In this document: positions 1 through 8,200 of the stretch, one piece after another
Position numbering within the stretch: the first letter of the stretch is position 1
Layout: each line of letters opens with the position of its first letter
NCBI GenBank assembly: GCA_947452965.1
Contig: CANGEW010000004.1
Location: 86,955-128,112 of the forward strand
Direction: 5' to 3'
Length of the DNA: 41,158 nt
From: Chitinophagaceae bacterium
Lineage (GTDB): Bacteria > Bacteroidota > Bacteroidia > Chitinophagales > Chitinophagaceae
Notes under the pieces: generated by a model
Told to the model about the DNA's origin: nothing
The model's database searches: none
What the model saw: the letters and a program-made list of their open reading frames with translations, nothing else
Program-made: the position numbers and the translations under genes

Positions 1-351
1 AAAACAAATTGGCTTAGTCATGTGTATGATTTTAAAAATATTACACCTTTTGATATACCAGAGCCTATCAGAACTATGTCAATGAATAGTTATTACCCTT
101 CAAGAAGCGGGGATATTCAAATGATTCCAAAGCCTAATTATTTTGATGGAGGCAAGACGGGAACAACACATGGTTTGTGGAACCCTTATGACGCTCATAT
201 TCCATTGGTTTGGTATGGCTGGAATATTCAAGCAGGACATACCCATAAAGAAACGCATATGACAGATATTGCTGCTACCTTGGCAGCTTTACTGAATATA
301 CAAATGCCCAATGGCTGTGTGGGTAAAGTAATTGAAGAGGTTGTTCGCTAA
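1..351 (+). CDS. C-terminal part of an alkaline-phosphatase-superfamily enzyme (PafA/nucleotide pyrophosphatase-like), 5' end cut by the window
   Basis: The frame is open from base 1 and ends at TAA 349-351, so this is the last 116 codons of a longer gene. The GTG at 22 is not needed as a start. The motif GTTHGLWNPYDAHIPLVWYG matches the metal-binding C-terminal region of alkaline phosphatase PafA and related phosphodiesterases, where the His of the GTxHG turn and the His before PLxxYG help hold the metal pair. The following THMTDIAATLAALLNIQMP segment is the usual family ending. Related enzymes are exported metallo-hydrolases of phosphomonoesters or diesters; export cannot be checked here because the N-terminus is missing. 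The next gene starts 23 bp downstream on the same strand. The superfamily call is firm, the exact substrate is not. Confidence 0.85.
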   Translation, partial: KTNWLSHVYDFKNITPFDIPEPIRTMSMNSYYPSRSGDIQMIPKPNYFDGGKTGTTHGLWNPYDAHIPLVWYGWNIQAGHTHKETHMTDIAATLAALLNIQMPNGCVGKVIEEVVR

Positions 352-374
352 TCGCACATTCAATGCTATAATCA

Positions 375-2213
375 ATGGCTTCAAAAAGAAACAACAAGAC
401 TTCACTCATTGAGGCAACTCAAATTTCAAAAAATAGTTTTAATACTTTTTGGTGGAGAATTCTCATCTCGATTTTCGTATTAATCATTTACGGAAATACT
501 ACAAGCTATCAGTATACCTTAGACGATGATATTTTTTATCAGAAGCATGCTTCAGTTCAAAAAGGGCTAGATGGCATTCCTGAATTATTTACTCAGGGAA
601 GTATGGCTCAATTTGATGGTTCAAAAGGAGTGCAACCCTATCGCCCTATCACATTACTCTCTTTTGCCCTCGAAAAGCATTTCTTTGATAATAATCCTGC
701 TAAATCACATCTGATCAATTTACTACTCTATCTTTTTATAATACAATTGTTGTTTGCTTTATTATTGAAGTTGTTATCTCAATCGTATGCTTTTTTTGTT
801 ACTATGGTTGTGTTACTTTTTGCTTTACATCCTATACATACAGAAGTGGTAGCCAGTGTGAAAAGCAGAGATGAGCTTATGGCTATGTGTTTTGGATTAA
901 TGTCATGGTATGCTTTTATAGTAGCTACCCAGCAAGAAAAAAAATCATTTCTTTATGTTGGACTTAGCGCTCTTTATTTATTTGCCTCTTTATTATCAAA
1001 AGAAAGTGCTATCGCATTTCTGGTATTGATTCCTTTGGCTATTATTATGCTAACAGAAACTCATTGGAAAAAGACAGGTACCTATATGATTCCTTTTGCA
1101 TTTGTAACGGGGTTGTTTTTTATCCTCAGGTATAAGGCAATAGGAACAGAAACTTTTGTAAAAGGGGTGCCCGTGTTAGATAATGTGCTGCATGCTGCTA
1201 AAGGTGTTTCGCAAATAACAGCTACTAAAATGGAAATATTATTTTATAATATAAAACTCCTTTTTTGGCCATGGCCTTTGTCGTGGGATTATTCCTTCAA
1301 TCAAATTCCACTAATGGATGTGTATGATATATTACCCTGGGTATCTTTCTGTATCTATGGATTTTTGTTGATTATGGCGGTTGTTTTTTTTAAGAAAAAG
1401 CCTATTTTATCTTTTGGTATTTTCTTTTTTATGATTGCATCTACCCCTACCAATAATTTATTTTTTATTAATGGTGCTACTGTTGCAGAACGTTTTTTAT
1501 TTACTCCATCTATTGGATTTATCATAGCATTCGCCTATGCAGTAACAATTGTATTAAAAATAGATCTTTTACAAATTGCCAGAAAGCAAAAACGCAACTT
1601 TATTATCTGTATCGGGTTGCTGTCTTTAGTTTATTTTATGTGCTCTTTTTATAGAGTTCCAGATTGGGAAAATAATTTTAAATTATTTGCAGCAGGCGTA
1701 GTTTCATCTCCAAACAGCAGTCGAACCAATCAAGCTTTTGGAACAGAATATGAGAATAAAGCAAAAGACGAACCGGATCCAATGGAACACAAAAGACTCA
1801 ATGATTCTGCCATTTATTATCTGCAAAAAAGTGTTGATATTTTACCCACAAATTCAGATGCTACTTATAAATTAGCTCAGGTATATGAAATGAATGGGGA
1901 TGTTCCACGCGCAATAGAATACTATAAAAAATCTATACAGTCTACCCCTGGTTCTTTTGTTGCGTTAAATAATTTAGGGGTTATCTATGCCGGACAAAAA
2001 AACTTTGATGCCGCATTAGAACTTTTCAACAAAGCATATCAAATTGATTCAACCATTGAATTGACAATAGCAAATTTAATGGTAGTACATGCCAATAAAG
2101 GTCAATTGGAAAAGGTTGTTCAATATGGTAATCGTGCAAAAGCACTAGGAATCGTAAATAATAAAATAAACGATTTGTATAATCAAGCTCAATTGAAATT
2201 GCGGGCACAATAA
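375..2213 (+). CDS. TMTC-like multi-pass membrane glycosyltransferase (GT-C type) with C-terminal TPR repeats
   Basis: The protein has 612 residues. A first membrane helix at about 27-40 is followed by YTLDDD (47-52), resembling the acidic first-loop motif of GT-C enzymes that take a lipid-phosphate sugar donor. About ten hydrophobic segments run to residue 430. HPIHTEVV near 152 and AERFLFTPSIGF near 371 match conserved stretches of eukaryotic and bacterial TMTC proteins (DUF1736 region). From about 471 to 600 there are three to four TPR units, for example the segment containing ALNNLGVIYAGQKNFDAALE. TMTC proteins in animals are O-mannosyltransferases; a protein or glycan glycosyltransferase role here is inferred. 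The next gene begins 48 bp later. Family membership is likely, the acceptor is unknown. Confidence 0.75.
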   Translation: MASKRNNKTSLIEATQISKNSFNTFWWRILISIFVLIIYGNTTSYQYTLDDDIFYQKHASVQKGLDGIPELFTQGSMAQFDGSKGVQPYRPITLLSFALEKHFFDNNPAKSHLINLLLYLFIIQLLFALLLKLLSQSYAFFVTMVVLLFALHPIHTEVVASVKSRDELMAMCFGLMSWYAFIVATQQEKKSFLYVGLSALYLFASLLSKESAIAFLVLIPLAIIMLTETHWKKTGTYMIPFAFVTGLFFILRYKAIGTETFVKGVPVLDNVLHAAKGVSQITATKMEILFYNIKLLFWPWPLSWDYSFNQIPLMDVYDILPWVSFCIYGFLLIMAVVFFKKKPILSFGIFFFMIASTPTNNLFFINGATVAERFLFTPSIGFIIAFAYAVTIVLKIDLLQIARKQKRNFIICIGLLSLVYFMCSFYRVPDWENNFKLFAAGVVSSPNSSRTNQAFGTEYENKAKDEPDPMEHKRLNDSAIYYLQKSVDILPTNSDATYKLAQVYEMNGDVPRAIEYYKKSIQSTPGSFVALNNLGVIYAGQKNFDAALELFNKAYQIDSTIELTIANLMVVHANKGQLEKVVQYGNRAKALGIVNNKINDLYNQAQLKLRAQ

Positions 2214-2261
2214 TCACTTGATTATTCTAAAACTGCTTATTTTTAATGATATTGCATACAC

Positions 2262-3242
2262 ATGAAGAAAATAATTTCAATACTGCTGGTTTTATTGATT
2301 GTATATAGTTGCAAAAAACTAGATACTTATGGCAATGCTAATGCTACTCAATTGTTAGCGCCAACTAATCTAGAACTTTGTTCATCTTATGGGAGTGTGT
2401 CTATTCATTGGACGGATAATGCAAGTAATGAAGATAGTTTTTTAATAGCTCGTTCTGTTGATTCCATAAATTATATAACAATTGGGATAGCACCTAAAAA
2501 CACTTCTTTATTTGTTGATACGGCTATTTTGAACACTACTACAACCTATTATTATAGTGTAGTGGCAGTCAATGCAACAGGTAAATCAGATCCAATAATC
2601 ACATCTGTTCGGATTGTCAACACTTATATTCCTTCAGATAGTATTGTTGTTGGAACAGGTCAGCAATATCAAGTTTGGAAATCTAAGAATTTGGAAACAT
2701 CGTATTATAACAATGGTGATACCATACCGGAGGTTTCAGATCCTTTAGTCTGGTCAAATCTTTCAACAGGCGCATGGTGCTGGTATAATAATGATAGTGC
2801 TAACTATGCACAATTTGGTAAGTTATATAATTGGTATGCTTTAACGGATCCAAGAGGTATTGCGCCAGCTGGTTGGCATGTAGCAAGCTTAAATGATTGG
2901 AATATCTTGATCAAGAATTTGGATGCAGCTGCGGATGTTTCTAATCAAACAGGTAAAGCCAGCACAAAAGTGGGTGCGCAATTAAAAGAAACTTGTTTTG
3001 CGCATTGGTCTTTTCCTAATAGCACTGCCACAGATACAATACATTTTAGGGCGTTGCCTGGTCATGGTAGAAATGAAAATGGCCAATTTGATAATAATAA
3101 TTATGGGGTTTGGTGGACAGCTTCTTCTGCGGGCGATCCTGCAACAGCTTGGGGCCTTTCCATTAGTGAAAATGACGGATCAATTTTTAAAGGCTATCAT
3201 AATAAAAATCATGCCTATTCGGTAAGGTTGCTGAAGGATTAG
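2262..3242 (+). CDS. Lipoprotein with fibronectin-III-like and FISUMP domains
   Basis: The protein has 326 residues. The N-terminus MKKIISILLVLLIVYSC is a lipoprotein signal with the lipid-anchored Cys at 17, followed by KK. Residues of about 33-110 read as a fibronectin type III domain (APTNLELC..., TTTYYYSVVAVNATGKSD). From about 130 to the end the protein matches the 'Fibrobacter succinogenes major paralogous' (FISUMP) domain: WKSKNLET, the GKLYNWYAL region, GIAPAGWHVAS, ALPGHGRNENG, WWTASSAG and a final AYSVRLLKD. The domain is common in surface lipoproteins of Bacteroidota and Fibrobacterota; its biochemical role is not established. Cell-surface attachment is inferred. The lone preceding membrane glycosyltransferase does not suggest a common pathway. 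Confidence 0.85.
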   Translation: MKKIISILLVLLIVYSCKKLDTYGNANATQLLAPTNLELCSSYGSVSIHWTDNASNEDSFLIARSVDSINYITIGIAPKNTSLFVDTAILNTTTTYYYSVVAVNATGKSDPIITSVRIVNTYIPSDSIVVGTGQQYQVWKSKNLETSYYNNGDTIPEVSDPLVWSNLSTGAWCWYNNDSANYAQFGKLYNWYALTDPRGIAPAGWHVASLNDWNILIKNLDAAADVSNQTGKASTKVGAQLKETCFAHWSFPNSTATDTIHFRALPGHGRNENGQFDNNNYGVWWTASSAGDPATAWGLSISENDGSIFKGYHNKNHAYSVRLLKD

Positions 3243-3418
3243 TTAGACGCAAATGAAAAGAAGGTTTTAGAGGATTTTGGTTCATTATTTTTTTGATAGA
3301 TAAAAAAAACTATTATTTTAGTATATTAATTTAAAGTTATTTTCAAAATAATTGTTTGTACCTTTTGTTATACCCAATAATTTAGTGTCATTATTTTTAA
3401 ATAAAATCCCAAAAGATT

Positions 3419-4600
3419 ATGAATAAATTGGTATCAAATTCAATGCTTCTTTTTCTTGCATTTTTCTTTTTTGTTTCTTGCAAGAAAGGAAATCCTAATG
3501 TTGAATCCACCCAAATAGTCAATGACACAATCTATACAATTAGTAATCCTAATTTAGCAAACGTAAAAGATACATTAGCTGCATTTCAGATTTTTAAGGA
3601 GTCTGGGATTGTTGTTTCTTACTATGGTGATATGGATGATTCAGGAAATCCTCTTACGCTTAATTCTGTCAAAATAAAAAACGGTAGTGATACTGTTCTT
3701 AATTTAATATTAAATAATGCTTATTTAACTAAGACGGCATACTATACAGTTAAAGGTGTAAGAGATTCTTTGGTGATGTTATTCACATATACAGATACAA
3801 CAGTCACGTTGTCAACTGCAATTTTTGATTGGCTTAATAGAACTCACAAAATCAAATCACAAACAACTATGAGAAGAGACGATAAAACAGTTTTGCATTC
3901 TCAAGTATATCAAAAATGGGCTTTCGCAAACAATCTCGTGGCTACACAAGCTGGTTTGTTATTAGCAGCTAATATTGGCGTTGCTGTTGCACTGGCTTGT
4001 CCTCCATGTATTATCCCTGGCGTTGCATTAGGTCTTATTCTCACAAAAATTACTGACAATCATAAAACATTTGGAGACCCTAACCAAAACCCACCAACAC
4101 GAACAGTTGAAACACCTCAAGAGGCAGACTGTCCAGATAATTTAGATTCCCCTTCCCCTCAAAATGACTTGTCAGATACAGAATTAGGTGATAACACAAT
4201 TGAGTATGGTACTTCAAATCAGGGAGCAGGAATCAATGTTAGTCCTGCCTGTTCCGCTGTACTGAGAATTACTAACTTAGTATTTGAAGTTAGTTTGAAT
4301 GCTGATTGTACTTCATTAAATAGTGCTTTAGTTAGATTTACCCCTCATCATTTTTGGAATAACCCTAATTGTAATTATTTTGATGGAGAGGTGTCATATG
4401 CATCCTTGACTACATACACTTTAAATGGCCCAAATCTTACGATTAATTTTGGATCGACTTCAAATGGAGTAACTTTTACAGGAACAGTCGATAGGACATC
4501 AATAACGGGAAATATTCACTATGAAGGTATATTTAATTATAATAACGTTCCAACTCATGAAAGCTTGGATTGCCCTGTAATAATTTCTAAAGTAAATTAA
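3419..4600 (+). CDS. Unrecognised lipoprotein with an internal hydrophobic CPPC segment
   Basis: I do not recognise this family. The 393-residue product starts with a lipoprotein signal peptide (FFFFVSC, Cys 21, then KK), so it is probably anchored in a membrane facing the periplasm or outside. Residues of about 30-165 look beta-rich. A marked hydrophobic, Ala/Gly-rich stretch at about 171-212 contains ACPPCIIPG and could be one or two membrane helices or a buried hairpin. A Pro/Asp-rich linker (about 220-265) leads into a second beta-rich region, 270-393, with several Cys (SPACSAVL, NADCTS, NPNCNYF, LDCPVI) that may form disulphides. It is separated from its left neighbour by 176 bp of AT-rich DNA and followed by a gene-poor 400 bp. 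It is a real gene by signal peptide and codon pattern, but its function is unknown. Confidence 0.7.
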   Translation: MNKLVSNSMLLFLAFFFFVSCKKGNPNVESTQIVNDTIYTISNPNLANVKDTLAAFQIFKESGIVVSYYGDMDDSGNPLTLNSVKIKNGSDTVLNLILNNAYLTKTAYYTVKGVRDSLVMLFTYTDTTVTLSTAIFDWLNRTHKIKSQTTMRRDDKTVLHSQVYQKWAFANNLVATQAGLLLAANIGVAVALACPPCIIPGVALGLILTKITDNHKTFGDPNQNPPTRTVETPQEADCPDNLDSPSPQNDLSDTELGDNTIEYGTSNQGAGINVSPACSAVLRITNLVFEVSLNADCTSLNSALVRFTPHHFWNNPNCNYFDGEVSYASLTTYTLNGPNLTINFGSTSNGVTFTGTVDRTSITGNIHYEGIFNYNNVPTHESLDCPVIISKVN

Positions 4601-4624
4601 TAGATACGGATTAAACACGATTTG

Positions 4625-4717
4625 ATGCAAAAGAATATTAAGTGTCTGAGCTTAAAACTGTTTGCCCTTGTTGATGTTTTTCCCTTATTGGTTTTATCAC
4701 CAACAACTAAAGCCTAG
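4625..4717 (+). pseudogene. Possible signal-peptide-like remnant (30-codon ORF)
   Basis: The short ORF runs ATG 4625 to TAG 4715-4717. It encodes a basic start (MQKNIKC), a hydrophobic core (LFALVDVFPLLVLS) and an Ala-containing end (TTKA), which is the layout of an export signal cut off by a stop codon. Just downstream lie the displaced tRNA fragment and terminator, so this may be the decayed front of a lost gene. It could equally be chance. Confidence 0.25.
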
Positions 4718-4801
4718 AAAGAATTGAATAGTCCTTCTATCTTTAATGATTTTTCGTTTGGGTACTTGCCCCTCAATCATTCAACTTTAACTCCCTAAAC
4801 G

Positions 4802-4833
4802 CAAAAATCCCGCGAGTTCTCGGAGGATTTTTG
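4802..4833. terminator. Rho-independent terminator-like hairpin, usable in both directions
   Basis: CAAAAATCC (4802-4810) pairs perfectly with GGATTTTTG (4825-4833), with an inner CGAG/CTCG stem at 4813-4822. On the plus strand it could end transcription from the lipoprotein gene. On the minus strand it sits just after the partial tRNA copy, exactly as a tRNA terminator would. Confidence 0.65.
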
Positions 4834-4852
4834 TTGTTGGGTTACCAGGATT
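4834..4852 (-). repeat. Displaced 19-base copy of the 3' end of tRNA-Gln
   Basis: TTGTTGGGTTACCAGGATT at 4834-4852 is identical to 5001-5019, which covers the acceptor 3' strand and half of the T-arm of the adjacent tRNA-Gln plus three bases beyond it. The rest of the tRNA is absent at this copy. Tyrosine-recombinase attachment sites commonly use this part of a tRNA gene, so it may be an old att site. The alternative is a decayed second tRNA-Gln gene. Confidence 0.6.
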
Positions 4853-4961
4853 ACTACCAGTGATCCTTTTTTGATGGGAGACAAAACCATATGCCCTCAT
4901 TCGCTTCGCTCATTGTTTTTTTATTTTCAGCTCATCCAAGCAAGCTTGATTCGCTTAAAAC

Positions 4962-4991
4962 AAAAAAGCCCCGGAAATACATTTCCGAGGC
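4962..4991 (-). terminator. Terminator of tRNA-Gln
   Basis: The stem 4968-4978 (GCCCCGGAAAT) pairs with 4981-4991 (ATTTCCGAGGC) with one C-A mismatch and a two-base loop. Read on the minus strand it is followed by six T (4967-4962). It lies 12 bases beyond the tRNA 3' end. Confidence 0.8.
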
Positions 4992-5003
4992 CAAATGGTT
5001 TTG

Positions 5004-5074
5004 TTGGGTTACCAGGATTCGAACCTAGACAGACAGAATCAAAATCTGTAGTGCTACCGTTACACCATAACCCA
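5004..5074 (-). tRNA. tRNA-Gln (anticodon UUG)
   Basis: On the minus strand the acceptor strands TGGGTTA (5074-5068) and TAACCCA (5011-5005) pair fully, with A at 5004 as discriminator. The anticodon stem ACAGA/TCTGT encloses TTTTGAT, giving anticodon TTG for glutamine. The T-arm contains GGTTCGAATCC and the D-loop contains GGTA. The length is 71 bases and CCA is not encoded. A Bacteroidota promoter lies just upstream and a terminator just downstream, so it is probably a single-gene transcript. Confidence 0.95.
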
Positions 5075-5104
5075 ATCATTTCCCAAATGATTAAATTTGG
5101 AGTG

Positions 5105-5136
5105 CAAAAATAAGGGTTTACAAATATGTTCCCAAA
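5105..5136 (-). promoter_or_regulatory. Promoter of tRNA-Gln (TTTG-N20-TATTTTTG)
   Basis: On the minus strand TTTG (5136-5133) is followed after 20 bases by TATTTTTG (5112-5105), matching the Bacteroidota primary-sigma consensus of a -33 TTTG and a -7 TAnnTTTG. The tRNA 5' end is about 30 bases downstream, leaving room for a short leader. Confidence 0.7.
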
Positions 5137-5232
5137 GTTTTCAAGGTCAAAATATAGTTTTTTTGCCTTTTTTATTAATTACCACCACTAATCATAGTTT
5201 TAACGAATATTTTCATTCAAAATAAATACTTA

Positions 5233-5265
5233 TTGGCTGCTTCCATTTGCTTTAAAGTACTTTTG
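5233..5265 (+). promoter_or_regulatory. Promoter of the GH18-deacetylase-GT2 gene (TTG-N22-TACTTTTG)
   Basis: TTG at 5233-5235 and TACTTTTG at 5258-5265 fit the Bacteroidota promoter pattern, with 22 bases between them. Initiation about 5-7 bases later would leave a leader of roughly 20 bases before the TTG start at 5294, which supports that unusual start codon. Confidence 0.6.
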
Positions 5266-5293
5266 TGCTCTAATTGATAAATAATCAACATCG

Positions 5294-8200
5294 TTGAGTC
5301 CTCATAGGCAAATATTTCAAACCAATACAAAATGGCGCTGGCTAACTTTTAAGTGGTTTAGCAGACTATTTATAGTAATCGTTTTTGTGGTGATAGGGTT
5401 GATCGTTGCTTCTATCGTAACGGGTATCAAGCCATCATTACCCATATTGATTGGCGACGCAGACTCTACTCACAAACTTGCAAATCCTATTATTCCAACC
5501 TCTTTAAAAAAGTCAGACCTGAAAAAATACAAAGGGTTTGAGGCTTTTTTAAAGATGAAAGAAGCGAATGATAGCAATAAAAATAAAACACCTCTGCTAT
5601 CAAATGACAAGATTCGTGCAGCATTTTATGTGGATTGGGATCCTCAATCCTTCTTTTCATTACAGAAAAATATTGATAAGTTAAATATGGTAATGCCAGA
5701 GTGGTTTTTTATTGATCCAACGGCAGATACCATGTTTGTTCGCATTGATATGCCAGCCCTTGCATTAATGAAAAAGAAAAAGGCAAAAATTATTCCTATC
5801 ATTAATAATATCAATACTAAAACCGGCACAGGTGATTTTGATGGAGCCATTTTACATAGAATATTTCATAATCCAGCAAAGAAGGAAAGATTAATTAATG
5901 ACATCATTAAATATCTTACACGATATCAGCTTCAAGGTGTTAACATAGATTTTGAAGATTTTAAAGAAGATAAAAATGAGCCTATTATTTCTTTTCAAAA
6001 AGAGTTGTATGAAAAACTTCATGCTGCTCATTTTATCGTTACCCAGGATGTAATGCCCAATGATACCGATTTTAGTCCCAAAGAACTAGGCAAATACAAC
6101 GATTACTTGTTTTTGATGGCTTACGATGAACATTATCCAACAAGTGTTCCAGGTCCCATAAGTAGTCAGCTTTTTATTGAAAGGGCATTAGATGAGGTGG
6201 CAAAAGAGCTGCCATCAGAAAAAATAATTTTATGCTTTGGGGGTTATGGTTATGATTGGAGAGAAGGACTAGAAGCCAAAAATCTTACCTATCAACAGGC
6301 ATTAGCTAATGCAAAACAATACAAATCTGATATAGTGTTTAGTAATGACACTTACAATAATTCTTTTTCCTATACCGATGGTGATCAAAAAAAACACCAA
6401 GTGTATTTTACAGATGCCGCTACACATTTTAATACAATTCGTTTTGCTGATCAATATGGTACAGCAGGAACTGCATTGTGGAGATTAGGCAGTGAGGATG
6501 AACGGCTTTGGACTTTCTATGATAGAGATTTATCAAATGATGGCCTAGCTAAAAATCCGTTTGACTTTGCTTCGTTGGCCTATGTAAATACTCCAACCGA
6601 AAGACCTGATTATATTGGAGACGGAGAAGTCTTAAATGTTGTGGCTACTCCTCAACCCGGAAAAATTAATATTGAGTATGATACGGCAGAAAAAATTATT
6701 ACAGAGCAAAAGTATTTACAGTTGCCCACCAAATATGTAATTAAAAAATACGGTAATGTTCATAATCAAGTAATGCTCACTTTTGATGATGGTCCAGATC
6801 CTGTGTATACACCCCAAATATTAGATATTCTTAAAAAAGAAAATGTTCCAGCTACGTTTTTTATTATTGGCATGGAAGCGGAGGATAACCTGCCCATTTT
6901 AAGAAGAATTTTTGATGAAGGGCATGAAATTGGCAACCATACCTTTACTCATCCTAATATTGCTACTGTAAGCAAAGAAAGAGCTTCTACCGAAATGGAA
7001 TCTACACGTTTGCTCATTGAAGCAGTTACTGGCAGAAGTACCATTCTCTTCAGGGCGCCTTACAATGCAGACTCAGAACCCGTTACAGATATCGAGCTCA
7101 AACCAATCGCTCTTAGTAAGAATAAGAATTATTATACCATTGGCGAAAGTATTGATCCTAATGATTGGGAAGAAGGTGTATCCGCTGATACTATTTACGC
7201 AAGAACCATCTATAATTATGAAAAAAATCCTAACAAGGGAATCATATTATTTCATGATGCGGGCGGCGACAGACAAGCTACGGTAGATGCTTTACCCAAA
7301 ATCATTCATTATTTTAAATCCAAAGGAATACAATTCACAACCGTTGCTGCTTTATTACACACTACCAAAGATGTTGTAATGCCAGTGGTCAACAATCGAA
7401 TGACATTTTTAAGTACCAATGTGGCTACTGCAGGGTATTGGGTTACTAAATTTTTTAATTGGATTTTTTGGACAGCAATTTTTTTAGGCGTGTTCCGTAT
7501 ATTATTACTGGCGGTAATGGCTATTATTAATAAAATAAAATCTAATGCTTTTTCTATAACCTTAATTCATAAAGAACTACTTCCTCCCGTAAGTATTATT
7601 GTGCCTGCATACAATGAAGAAGTCAATATTGAAAAAACCATCCAAAACTTATTACAACAAAATTATCCCTATTTCGAAATCATAGTAATTGATGATGGAT
7701 CAAAAGATAATACATATCAAAAGGCCAAGGTAGCTTTCATGAACGATAGCAAAGTAAAAGTATTTACTAAGGAAAATGGTGGCAAGGCTTCTGCCTTAAA
7801 TTATGGCATTTCAAAATCAACCAGCGATTATCTAGTATGCATAGACGCAGATACTCAACTTATGCCGGATGCCTTACTAGAATTGATGAAAACATTTTTG
7901 AACCCCGCCGATAAAAGAAACATAGGTGCAGTAGCAGGAATCGTAAAAGTGGGTAATGAAACAAATATGCTTACCAAATGGCAAAGTATAGAGTATACCA
8001 CGGCGCAAAACTTTGAAAGGCGTGCTTTTGATTTGGTAAATTGTATTACAGTCGTTCCTGGTGCCATTGGTGCATTCAAAAAAGAAGCGATAGAGGCAAC
8101 TGGTGGATTTACAAATGATACGCTTGCCGAAGATTGCGATATTACCATCAGAATACTTCAAAAGGGCTATACTGTGGTAAATTGCCCTACTGCCATTGCA

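Larger units (their letters stand above)
4601..5003. other. Gene-poor stretch of about 400 bp with tRNA remnant and two terminators
   Basis: No convincing protein gene lies between the lipoprotein ending at 4600 and the tRNA ending at 5004. An apparent frame at 4871-5113 runs through the tRNA and its terminator and is not credible. The stretch contains the small remnant ORF at 4625, a hairpin at 4802-4833, a 19-base copy of the tRNA 3' end at 4834-4852 and the tRNA-Gln terminator at 4962-4991. The 4853-4961 part between the two tRNA copies holds nothing I can name. Confidence 0.6.

Noticed and set aside
4871..5113. Plus-strand 80-codon frame
   Set aside because: It runs through the tRNA-Gln gene, its terminator and its promoter, and has no protein-like features.
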